Of a DNA stretch of 31,885 nucleotides, positions 24,221 through 31,633 are shown piece after piece. This DNA is from Lachnospiraceae bacterium UBA3310 (GTDB lineage: Bacteria > Bacillota > Clostridia > Lachnospirales > Lachnospiraceae), in contig DESQ01000007.1 in the NCBI GenBank assembly GCA_002361355.1, forward strand, positions 1-31,885, in the 5' to 3' direction. A program made the position numbers and the translations under genes. How positions within the stretch are numbered: the first letter of the stretch is position 1; each line of letters starts with the position of its first letter. The notes under the pieces are model-generated. The model was not told the DNA's origin, did not search any database, and saw only the letters and a list, made by a program, of their open reading frames with translations.

Positions 24221-25828
24221 GTGGGAGGAATCAATATTGCCATGCCGGCGAAAGTCTTTTTTTCCAAGGATCCGGTGAATTATATAGTAAAAAATGATTA
24301 CTACATTACCATAACCGGGGACATATCTGATGGACAGGAAGCGGCAGCGGCGGAGGATTCTACAGGTGAAAGAACGTCTGCACGAACAGGCATCTCGAAA
24401 GGAGAAATCTATCCAACAATCTACATCAAAGGCTTCGAACAGCTTTTTGACGACGGCATCGCCAGGCATGATCAGATGGACGCTTTCTTTCGCATGTTTC
24501 ATGTAAACGGCAATAAGGACTGGGAGATCCGTTACGGCAAATTTCGGGACACGGAGGAGGACTGTGCGGTGATCACTACGGCGGCACTTTCCCTAAAACC
24601 TAATTTTTCGGTAGGATTTCAGTTGTCGGACAAGTGTGCTTTTACAAAAATACTTGAGGATACAAGTCCCATAGCGCTGGATGTCTATATCGATGATTTT
24701 GACATGCTGTTTGCCGGACTGGACAGCCGCATTCACTATACGCGCAGCCTGGAGAGAGGATATGCGGTTTATGTGGAGCGGTTCGGCGCCTATATGACAT
24801 CAGATCCGGACACAGCCGTGACGGCGGTACATAAAGGCGATACCTGCAATATTTCATGGCGGATCGAGCAGAACGAGAAGGCGTCGGCATTCCTGTATGA
24901 TGAAAACGGCACAGTGGTGGCCAATCTTCCGCCCTATACGGCTGCGATCGAAAGACACCGGAGATTTACACTTCTTGCCTACAATGACGCCTGTTCGGTA
25001 CAGCAGTCTGTGACAGTATACCGGACGCTGTGGGATAAGACGGGGACAGCGTTGACAGGCCTTCCGAAGACGGATCAGAAGGGCCGGTTTAAAATCTATC
25101 GGGACTATGCGGGCAGATATTTTCTGTATATCCATCCGAAGCTGTATGTCAGCGGAGATTGTGCGTCATGGGAAGTTTATGCCGGGAATACGGCTGCGGC
25201 TTCCGGTTACACTTTTTATTCGTCCGCGCTCTCAGGAAATAAATTCTGCGTGTGCTATCTGGATGACACTAAGCTCACTTACTGCGAGATGGACTGGAAC
25301 AGCAAAAAATGGTCTGGGCAGGTCATTAACAGATCAGGTCTGACAGGCGCTTATGCGCTGTTATCCAACCCGTCGGTTACAAAGATCGCGCTGACGGAGA
25401 AGAAAGGACTGGGCATCTATGAATTAAGGGGCGGGGCGCTGATAAACGGGCATTACATTGATGTGCAGTCAGATACGAAGCTAGTGTCGGCGGATGTGCT
25501 TGCCGACGACAGGAGGAGCTATGCGGTGCTGTCCTGTGTGAACGGGAGAGTATATTTTTATGACCTGGATGATGATTTTAAAAACAACATCTTTGAATGC
25601 CCGATGACGCAGGACGATAATCTCTGGCTGGTGAAATCCAACGCGGTATATATCCTGTTAAACGGATGTGTTTTTGAAGTAAACGACCGGGAGAAATTCA
25701 TGGATCTGCATTATTTCCCCAAATTTACAGAAGGAACCCGGCCGGCCATAGGAGCGTTTGACGACGAAGAAATCAGGGGAATATTCCAGCGTGGGGAGCG
25801 CATGGAATGCCAAAGTTATCAATTTTAG
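24221..25828 (+). CDS. beta-rich hypothetical protein with Ig-like and propeller-like regions, 535 aa (island gene 5)
   Basis: Starts at a GTG (24221) one base after gene 4, with GAGGAGG (24207-24213) upstream. Residues 1-200 are an unrecognised domain. About 200-270 resembles an Ig-like bacterial module (VHKGDTCNISWRIEQNEKAS, then FTLLAYNDACSVQQSVTV). About 280-530 has repeated strands with aromatic and Gly positions (for example GRFKIYRDYAGRYFLYIHPK; RVYFYDLDDDF), like a beta-propeller or similar binding fold. There is no signal peptide and no catalytic motif. It may be a recognition or binding part of the system; that is an inference from the fold only. Confidence 0.8.
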   Translation: MGGINIAMPAKVFFSKDPVNYIVKNDYYITITGDISDGQEAAAAEDSTGERTSARTGISKGEIYPTIYIKGFEQLFDDGIARHDQMDAFFRMFHVNGNKDWEIRYGKFRDTEEDCAVITTAALSLKPNFSVGFQLSDKCAFTKILEDTSPIALDVYIDDFDMLFAGLDSRIHYTRSLERGYAVYVERFGAYMTSDPDTAVTAVHKGDTCNISWRIEQNEKASAFLYDENGTVVANLPPYTAAIERHRRFTLLAYNDACSVQQSVTVYRTLWDKTGTALTGLPKTDQKGRFKIYRDYAGRYFLYIHPKLYVSGDCASWEVYAGNTAAASGYTFYSSALSGNKFCVCYLDDTKLTYCEMDWNSKKWSGQVINRSGLTGAYALLSNPSVTKIALTEKKGLGIYELRGGALINGHYIDVQSDTKLVSADVLADDRRSYAVLSCVNGRVYFYDLDDDFKNNIFECPMTQDDNLWLVKSNAVYILLNGCVFEVNDREKFMDLHYFPKFTEGTRPAIGAFDDEEIRGIFQRGERMECQSYQF

Positions 25829-25858
25829 ACCAAATATTTTATAGAAGGAGAAAATCTG

Positions 25859-27727
25859 ATGAAAAAAACAAAGGAGTATCAGTCACCCACAGGCGCTTAC
25901 AGGTATGATTTTACGGATGCAGAGGATTATCAGAAGTTTGTGCATATCTTTGGCGGTGAAGCACAATTAGGAGAATACCCGCAGATCCAGAAGGCGATTG
26001 CAAAAACGGCCAGTGTGTCTGTATCGCCGGGACAAAAAGTATATGCCAATAATGCCTCTGAACCGATGCTGGAAGGAAGTATAGCGGAGATCAGGGCGGT
26101 CGGTGTTGGAGAGGGCCGGGCGGAAACGCGCAGTATTTCAGCGCAGAGTATGACAGAGAATGTGCAGGAGGAAATATATGGATTATACAGAATGGTTACA
26201 GAAGTGGAAATATCCTGCGCGAATGCAACCAATGCGAATATGCCAGTGACGTTATCTTCGGAGCAAGAGGAGGAACAGGATTCCATGGCATATTGTCTGT
26301 TGGTCAAAGTGCAAGACGACAGTACGGGGACGTATATCTATCAGACAAAATTATACTATGAGAATGAGCCTATGCGGCTGCTGGATGAGGTATCCACCAG
26401 TATGTTCCCCTATGAGAAACTGGCAGGAAGAAGTTTTACCATGACTGTGGATGCACTGTGCGAAGCAAAGGACGGTGCGTTTGCCGCGGTCAGTCTTGCG
26501 CCCAGAAAGATCAAGTTCGCAAAGGCGGTGGCACAATCCTTTATCAATAAAATAACCATTACAGATCCCCGGTGGCAAAATGGGAAACGGCAGGGAAGCA
26601 TTGTATTTTTGTATGGCAGGAATTCAATCGGATCTGTGCAGGGGGATTATGTCGGCGGCAATTATTTACTAAATGTGAAGGGGAACAATCTGCGTACGAT
26701 CATACCGATCAAGGGAACCATTGAACTGAATCCGTTCAAAAAGATAACCAGTGTCTCCATCGATTCCTATAAAGTCGGCAACGGGAAATTTCCCAAATCC
26801 TATCTTGATTATTACGTAAGCGGTGGAAAAGTCATTGCAGAGCACGGCGGAGGTATTAAACTTGAGGATCTGGGTGGGATTCTTCAGAAAAATGGTGATT
26901 TGACTTATGACAGTAAGTCAAATAAGGTCAGCTTTGATTTGAAGCTTCCGCTTAAAAGTGGCATGTTGGGCCCATACGACTGGGATTACAGCCTGAGTCA
27001 TGCATTTTTAAATGACAGTTCCCATACCTGTTATCTGAACGGATGTTTTGTGCTGCGGATAGAACATGAACCATACATGGGGACGACGATCGATCAGTAT
27101 GCCATCTATATTTACAGCGTGCCGCAGGATCCGAGATATCCGATTGTCTATTATGAAAGCGGGAAAGGCGAAACCAATGTTTTTATCCCGCCCATTGCGA
27201 TCTATTGGGGCTGTTTTGCAAAAGATACACAGATCAAAATGGCGGACGGCAGCACGAAACAGGCGGATCAGATCAAGGCAGGTGATAGGATACCGGTGCT
27301 TGGCGGCAGGACGCTCACCGTAACAAATATCCTGACAGGGGAAGATCCGCAGATCATTCGCATCATGACCAAAGATGGCAAAAGGATCCGGGTTTCTGGC
27401 GGTCATGCAATGCTGGCCGTCGATGAGACGGCGCCAAACGGCAGACGTGTGGCGGCAGGCAGGCTGCAGGCCGGAGACAGGCTTATGACGCCTGACGGTG
27501 TATCGGTGATTTCGGAGGTGGTGACAGAACCCTACAATGATGTGGTATATAATTTTGTTTTTGAGGGGGAGGAGAATCCCAACTACATCGAAGCGGACGG
27601 ATTCTGGTCTGGCGATTTTTACGCACAGAACCGGAAAAGGGAAAAGAAACCGGCGCAGCTTACAGAAGAAGCTATAGCACTCAGGGATGAACTGCGGAAA
27701 TTTGCACAAGCCCCAGTAGCCGAGTAG
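25859..27727 (+). CDS. 622-aa protein with C-terminal Hint autoprocessing domain (island gene 6)
   Basis: Residues 1-450 are an unrecognised beta-rich region. C452 opens a Hint domain (hedgehog/intein fold) to about N591: CFAKDTQIKMADGS (block A), QADQIKAGDRI, VSGGHAML with the block-B histidine H516, GRLQAGDRLMT, then NYIEADGFWSGDFYAQN. Such domains perform an N-to-S acyl shift at the first Cys, splitting the backbone or attaching the N-part to a nucleophile. The usual terminal His-Asn is Gln-Asn here and only 31 residues follow, so protein splicing with a real C-extein is unlikely; N-terminal cleavage is the better guess. The ribosome site GAAGGAG is 8 bases before the ATG. It is the last gene of the operon. 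Confidence 0.85.
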   Translation: MKKTKEYQSPTGAYRYDFTDAEDYQKFVHIFGGEAQLGEYPQIQKAIAKTASVSVSPGQKVYANNASEPMLEGSIAEIRAVGVGEGRAETRSISAQSMTENVQEEIYGLYRMVTEVEISCANATNANMPVTLSSEQEEEQDSMAYCLLVKVQDDSTGTYIYQTKLYYENEPMRLLDEVSTSMFPYEKLAGRSFTMTVDALCEAKDGAFAAVSLAPRKIKFAKAVAQSFINKITITDPRWQNGKRQGSIVFLYGRNSIGSVQGDYVGGNYLLNVKGNNLRTIIPIKGTIELNPFKKITSVSIDSYKVGNGKFPKSYLDYYVSGGKVIAEHGGGIKLEDLGGILQKNGDLTYDSKSNKVSFDLKLPLKSGMLGPYDWDYSLSHAFLNDSSHTCYLNGCFVLRIEHEPYMGTTIDQYAIYIYSVPQDPRYPIVYYESGKGETNVFIPPIAIYWGCFAKDTQIKMADGSTKQADQIKAGDRIPVLGGRTLTVTNILTGEDPQIIRIMTKDGKRIRVSGGHAMLAVDETAPNGRRVAAGRLQAGDRLMTPDGVSVISEVVTEPYNDVVYNFVFEGEENPNYIEADGFWSGDFYAQNRKREKKPAQLTEEAIALRDELRKFAQAPVAE

Positions 27728-27820
27728 CAACGGTTTTCTGCCAAAGTAATATGAAACAGGATTGACAGCGGGAATGCTTTACGGCTGCTGCGGGGCATTT
27801 CTTTGACATGGTAGGTTTTC

Positions 27821-28330
27821 CTATGCCGGACGGTGCAGCCTGATATCTGCAATGATCGCACCAATAAGGATAAACGGTGCTATTCTGACAAACAGCCATT
27901 CAAATGAGTGAAATGCCACTCCGAGAATGGCGGTTTCAGGATCACGATAATCCCACCCCAAGTAGGGACTTTCTAATGCCAATAAGATTGCAAAAATGGC
28001 TATTGTGACTACGCATAATGAGATAAGAAGCCAATGTAGAATTTTTTTTGTTGTGGTTTTTCTCTGTGCAAGCTGCAAGTTTATCACCTCCAGTTTGGCA
28101 GAAATTGCCCTTAAGTCATCAACTTCCGGCTCAATCATGTTTTCTCCAAGCAACGTACTCACAGGTGTTTCAAGCACTTCTGATATGGAGATCAACATAT
28201 CAGAATCGGGAACTGACAGTCCTTGCTCCCATTTAGAAACTGTTTGTCGCACCACGTTCAGCTTGACAGCAAGCTCTTGCTGCGAAAGGCCTTTCGATTT
28301 CCTGAGTGTTTTCATATTTTCATTAAGCAT
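27821..28330 (-). CDS. XRE-family regulator with C-terminal membrane anchor
   Basis: A 169-aa protein with an XRE/Cro helix-turn-helix (residues about 4-60: KTLRKSKGLSQQELAVKLNV, RQTVSKWEQG) and two predicted membrane spans (about 97-119 and 144-162), a common Clostridia design for a membrane-tethered repressor. Start ATG at 28330 with AAAGGAA about 10 bases upstream. It points toward the island operon and ends 94 bases from its last stop, so the two genes converge. Divergent from the QueG-like gene. A hairpin-like palindrome sits on its -35 box. Confidence 0.88.
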   Translation of the reverse strand: MLNENMKTLRKSKGLSQQELAVKLNVVRQTVSKWEQGLSVPDSDMLISISEVLETPVSTLLGENMIEPEVDDLRAISAKLEVINLQLAQRKTTTKKILHWLLISLCVVTIAIFAILLALESPYLGWDYRDPETAILGVAFHSFEWLFVRIAPFILIGAIIADIRLHRPA

Positions 28331-28365
28331 TAGGGGTAGTTTCCTTTCTTTTAGTTGTTACCATT

Positions 28366-28400
28366 ATTATAGGCAAAACCGCTCGTTGCCACAAGCAACG
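28366..28400 (-). promoter_or_regulatory. promoter of the XRE gene with palindrome over the -35 box
   Basis: On the minus strand TTGTGG (28394-28389), 17 bases, TATAAT (28371-28366). CGTTGC (28384-28389) and GCAACG (28395-28400) form a perfect inverted repeat with a 5-base centre over the -35 box, a likely autorepression site. Confidence 0.55.
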
Positions 28401-28451
28401 CAAATTAACATTGCTATTTTTAAGGGCACTCCTGTTTGTGAGGTGGTTTAC

Positions 28452-29105
28452 ATGGTGGAAAAAAATATTCGCAATATATTTTTAGAATATCCAGAAGTTA
28501 TTTATGGATTTACAAGTATTGCATACAGTGAATATGCAAGTAAATATAAATCTGCTTTAGTATTTGCAGTACCTTATGGGGAACAACTTACAATCGAAAC
28601 ATATTCTGAAGAAAAGTTTGAAAAGAGCATTCAAGATGCAAAAAAAGTATTGGAAAAAATTTTAACACAACTGCAAAAAATGCTTGATGAATACAAAGTG
28701 AAATATTATATTCCACCTGTGGCGCAAAACAACGAGGTAGATTTGACAGCACCTTTTTCTTTCAAGTTTGCTGCAGTAAATGCCGGATTAGGCTGGATTG
28801 GAAAAAATGATGTTGTTATTACAAAAAAATATGGCCCAAGAGTAAGACTTTCTGCAATCCTAATAAATGAGCAATTTGTTTATGGTAACAAAATCTTAAA
28901 GAGCAATTGTCCTGAAAATTGTAACAAATGTGTTGCTATCTGTCCACATACGGCATTGTATGATGTGCAATGGAATATCAATTCATTAAGAAATGATATA
29001 ATAGATTATAGGTTATGTAACGAACAAAGGAGTTTATATATTAAAACATATGGAAGAAAAAATGCCTGCGGTCTTTGCATGGTTGCTTGCCCGTTTGGAA
29101 CATAA
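28452..29105 (+). CDS. short QueG-like 4Fe-4S protein
   Basis: A 217-aa protein resembling the C-terminal half of epoxyqueuosine reductase: LGWIGKNDVVITKKYGPRVR (113-132), C153, C157, C160, C164-P, and C206-GLC209-MVA-C213-P. These would hold two [4Fe-4S] clusters. It is shorter than QueG (about 350 aa) and lacks its cobalamin-binding body; short relatives occur in Clostridia without a known role in queuosine synthesis. The ATG at 28452 has GAGGTGG upstream. A longer in-frame extension to 27996 runs through the oppositely oriented XRE gene and is not real. It stops soon after the last Cys, and a strong terminator follows. Confidence 0.75.
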   Translation: MVEKNIRNIFLEYPEVIYGFTSIAYSEYASKYKSALVFAVPYGEQLTIETYSEEKFEKSIQDAKKVLEKILTQLQKMLDEYKVKYYIPPVAQNNEVDLTAPFSFKFAAVNAGLGWIGKNDVVITKKYGPRVRLSAILINEQFVYGNKILKSNCPENCNKCVAICPHTALYDVQWNINSLRNDIIDYRLCNEQRSLYIKTYGRKNACGLCMVACPFGT

Positions 29106-29127
29106 TAACAACTATAGTAACAGCGTT

Positions 29128-29167
29128 AGGGCATATAGAAACTGAAAATCTATATGCTCTGTTTTTT
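29128..29167 (+). terminator. intrinsic terminator after the QueG-like gene
   Basis: A 12-bp stem (AGGGCATATAGA with TCTATATGCTCT, one G-T pair), 9-base loop, then TTTTTT at 29162-29167. Confidence 0.85.
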
Positions 29168-29171
29168 GTCA

Positions 29172-29537
29172 TTATTTCTCATATGGGTTCTTGTAATCAG
29201 GGCAGAGGTATGTCTCGCTCCATGCCATCATCGTCTGCAGGACGGGGATGAAACTCTCCCCAAACTCGGTGAGTGTATATTCCACCTTCGGCGGGATTTC
29301 CTTATAAATTTCCCGGTGGAGGAACCCGTCGCTTTCCAGTTCCCGGAGCTGTTTTGTAAGCGTAGACTGTGTGATACCGTCAAGACGGCGCATCAGTTCC
29401 CCGAACCGCTGCACTTTGTAAAAGGATACATACCATAAGATCAGGATTTTCCATTTGCCGCCGATCACGGACTGAAGCCTGCCCATAGGGACGCAGCGGG
29501 CAAGGGTTTCTTCGCTGGTGAATTTATTATCAGACAT
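29172..29537 (-). CDS. HxlR-family transcriptional regulator
   Basis: A 121-aa winged-helix regulator: ARCVPMGRLQSVIGGKWKIL (13-32), FGELMRRLDGITQSTLTKQL, KVEYTLTEFGESF. C15 sits at the place of the redox-sensing cysteine of the YodB/HypR subgroup, so thiol or electrophile sensing is possible. The start at 29537 has GAGGAG upstream. It is divergent from two radical SAM genes and probably regulates them. Confidence 0.92.
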   Translation of the reverse strand: MSDNKFTSEETLARCVPMGRLQSVIGGKWKILILWYVSFYKVQRFGELMRRLDGITQSTLTKQLRELESDGFLHREIYKEIPPKVEYTLTEFGESFIPVLQTMMAWSETYLCPDYKNPYEK

Positions 29538-29609
29538 TTCATTTCTCCTCTTTCCCCATGAGTATATCCCGACAAGGGAGAAAAATCAAGATACGGTTAT
29601 TTTTGAAAG

Positions 29610-29679
29610 ATAGTACGAAAAAGTGGACTACTGACAAAAAAAGACAGTACTTGATTACATGGAATTTTCGATGTAATTT
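29610..29679. promoter_or_regulatory. divergent promoters and candidate HxlR operator
   Basis: Plus strand: TTGATT (29651-29656), 17 bases, TAATTT (29674-29679) for the radical SAM genes. Minus strand: TTGTCA (29637-29632), 16 bases, TACTAT (29615-29610) for hxlR. Between them TACTG-N11-CAGTA (29629-29649) is a dyad like those bound by HxlR proteins. A second perfect repeat, ATTACAT (29654-29660) with ATGTAAT (29671-29677), covers the plus-strand spacer. Confidence 0.5.
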
Positions 29680-29728
29680 AGTGCAAAAGAGGATATCCGC
29701 TGAGTAAAGACTTAAGGAGGAATGAATG

Positions 29729-30628
29729 ATGCACTACACAGGAACCATATGGAGGCCGCCCTATGAAACGTCTTCCCTGCTTTTGGAAGTGACCGCAGGC
29801 TGTACGCACCACAGATGTAAATTCTGTACGCTCTATGCAGACCTGCCCTTCCGGTTCAGGATGTCACCGATGGAGGATATAGAGGCGGATCTGAAAGAGG
29901 CACAGAAGATGTACCGCTCCTTTTTCGGCAGAAAGGTGACCCGCACTTTCCTGACCGGGGCAAATCCGTTTGTGCTGAAATATGACAGGCTGATGGAGAT
30001 TGCGGGGCTGGTACACAGTTATTTTCCGGAGATGGAAACCATCGGCAGCTTTGCCAGGGTGACGGACATTACCCTGAAAACGGATGAGGAACTGGCTGCC
30101 TTGCATTGGGCAGGTTATGACGGACTGACAATTGGCATCGAGACGGCGGATGACGAGGCGCTGCGGTTTATGGATAAAGGATATCTCTCGGCTGACATTC
30201 TGGAGCAGTGCGGGCGGCTTGACAAGGCAGGCATCCGTTACAGCTTTTTCTACCTGACGGGAATATCCGGCGCAGGGCGCGGGGAGGACGGGGCAAGGAT
30301 CACCGCCGCTGTATGCAATAAACTCCATCCGGTTCTGATCGGCGCCAATATGCTGACTATCTACCCGGATTCAAAACTGTATGGGGAAATCCGGCAGGGG
30401 AACTGGGAAGAGGAAAGCGAGACAGAAAAGTACAGGGAAATACGGGCTTTGGTGGAAGGATTGGAAATTCCCACAGAATTTGCGGCGCTTGGCGCGTCCA
30501 ATGCCTTTCAGTTTCATTGTGTGTTACCGGAAGATAAGAAGAAACTGCTGGCGTTCCTTGATGATGTCATAAAGAATGTAGGCGAGGACGAACTGCGGCG
30601 TTACCGTGAAAGCGTCCATCATCTGTAG
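29729..30628 (+). CDS. radical SAM protein, copy 1
   Basis: A 299-aa radical SAM enzyme. The cluster motif is C25-THHR-C30-KF-C33, a CX4CX2C spacing rather than the common CX3CX2C. LTGANPF, SFARVTDI, GLTIGIETADD and DKAGIRYSFFYLTG continue the partial TIM barrel. It binds [4Fe-4S] and SAM to make a 5'-deoxyadenosyl radical; substrate unknown. I chose the ATG at 29729 by matching the paralog's start (M-H-[YF]-T-G); AAGGAGG lies 8 bases upstream. A start at 29726 would add one Met. Confidence 0.9.
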   Translation: MHYTGTIWRPPYETSSLLLEVTAGCTHHRCKFCTLYADLPFRFRMSPMEDIEADLKEAQKMYRSFFGRKVTRTFLTGANPFVLKYDRLMEIAGLVHSYFPEMETIGSFARVTDITLKTDEELAALHWAGYDGLTIGIETADDEALRFMDKGYLSADILEQCGRLDKAGIRYSFFYLTGISGAGRGEDGARITAAVCNKLHPVLIGANMLTIYPDSKLYGEIRQGNWEEESETEKYREIRALVEGLEIPTEFAALGASNAFQFHCVLPEDKKKLLAFLDDVIKNVGEDELRRYRESVHHL

Positions 30629-30643
30629 GGGAGGTGGTTTCAG

Positions 30644-31525
30644 TTGCATTTTACGGGAAGGACATGGAGGCCGCCCTATGAGGCAAATTCCGTCATCCTA
30701 CAGGCAACTTCCGGATGCACTTATGGAAAATGCCGTTTCTGCAGCCTTTACAGAGACGAGTGCTTCCGTATGGCACCGATGGAGGAGTTCGAGGAAGACC
30801 TGGCGGAGATCAAAAGATACCAGCCCTATGCAAGGCGCATCTTCTGGACAGGCGCAAACCCCTTTGCCATGAGCTATGAGAACCTGAAACTGCGGGCGCT
30901 GACGGTAAGGGATTATCTCATCAAGTGCCAGACCATGGCCATGTTTGCAAGCATCAGGGATATCAGGAATAAGGAAGTGTGGCAGCTTAAGAAACTCCGG
31001 GCAATGGGGATAAACGGATTGAGCATCGGGACGGAGAGCGGGGATGATGACACACTTGCACTGGCGGGCAAGGGCTATACGGCGGCTGATATTTTAGAGC
31101 AGTGCCGGAAACTGGATGAGGCAGGGATCGAATACTATTTTGTCTACATGACCGGGCTTGCGGGGAAGGGCAGGGGATACGGGAATGCGGTGAACAGCGC
31201 AAAGCTGTTCAGTCAGCTAAATCCTTATTTTATCTCGGTGGATTCGCTCACGCTGTTTTCGGAAACGGAGCTGTACCGCATGGAGCAGGAAGGGCAGTTT
31301 ACTCCTGCCGGGGAGAAGGAGCGAATGCGGGAGTTACAGGTATTCATCCAGAACCTGCAGATACGGACACACCTTTTTGCCAACTCCAGCTCAAATTTCT
31401 ATCCGGTCACCGCTTATCTGCCGAAGGAGCGGGATTTTGTGGTCAGCGAATTGCAGTACATCATGGATACGGTAAGCGAGGACGAAATGGCGCAATACAG
31501 AAGGAGCCTGAAATCTCTGGGATGA
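30644..31525 (+). CDS. radical SAM protein, copy 2
   Basis: A 293-aa paralog of the upstream protein, 15 bases downstream, starting at TTG (30644) with GGGGAGG 9 bases before it. Motif C25-TYGK-C30-RF-C33 with the same CX4CX2C spacing; W[RT]GANPF, GLSIGTESGDDD and GIEYYFVYMTGLAGKG align with copy 1. The two are clearly diverged, so the duplication is old and both are likely maintained. They may act as a heterodimer or on related substrates; function unassigned. Confidence 0.9.
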   Translation: MHFTGRTWRPPYEANSVILQATSGCTYGKCRFCSLYRDECFRMAPMEEFEEDLAEIKRYQPYARRIFWTGANPFAMSYENLKLRALTVRDYLIKCQTMAMFASIRDIRNKEVWQLKKLRAMGINGLSIGTESGDDDTLALAGKGYTAADILEQCRKLDEAGIEYYFVYMTGLAGKGRGYGNAVNSAKLFSQLNPYFISVDSLTLFSETELYRMEQEGQFTPAGEKERMRELQVFIQNLQIRTHLFANSSSNFYPVTAYLPKERDFVVSELQYIMDTVSEDEMAQYRRSLKSLG

Positions 31526-31572
31526 TAGCAGGTACGAAAGATAATATATTCAAGAAAAATTGAAATTTCCTA

Positions 31573-31603
31573 TTGACCCTCACGGAACGTCAGGGGTTAA
31601 AGT
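31573..31603 (+). promoter_or_regulatory. MerR-type long-spacer promoter
   Basis: TTGACC (31573-31578), 19-base spacer, TAAAGT (31598-31603). The dyad CCCTCACGGAACGTCAGGG (31577-31595) fills the spacer, as in TipA/MerR-controlled promoters where the activator untwists an over-long spacer. Confidence 0.75.
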
Positions 31604-31633
31604 GAATATATCAGGAACAGGAGGCCAACAGCG

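Noticed and set aside
25859..27727. Intein in a conserved host gene
   Set aside because: Only 31 residues follow the Hint domain and the His of the final His-Asn is absent, so splicing of two exteins is unlikely.
12771..27727. Contractile injection system or prophage tail module
   Set aside because: No sheath, tube, baseplate, spike, AAA+ ATPase, capsid or terminase genes are visible; the large beta-rich proteins alone do not justify the label.
27783..27840. Imperfect inverted repeat (GGCTGC with GCAGCC, GGCAT with ATGCC) after the island operon
   Set aside because: Large internal loops and no T-run, and its right arm lies in the XRE coding end; not convincing as a terminator.
27996..28451. 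In-frame upstream extension of the QueG-like gene to 369 aa
   Set aside because: It runs antisense through the XRE regulator gene, has low-complexity Ser-rich content and no ribosome site; the ATG at 28452 has one.
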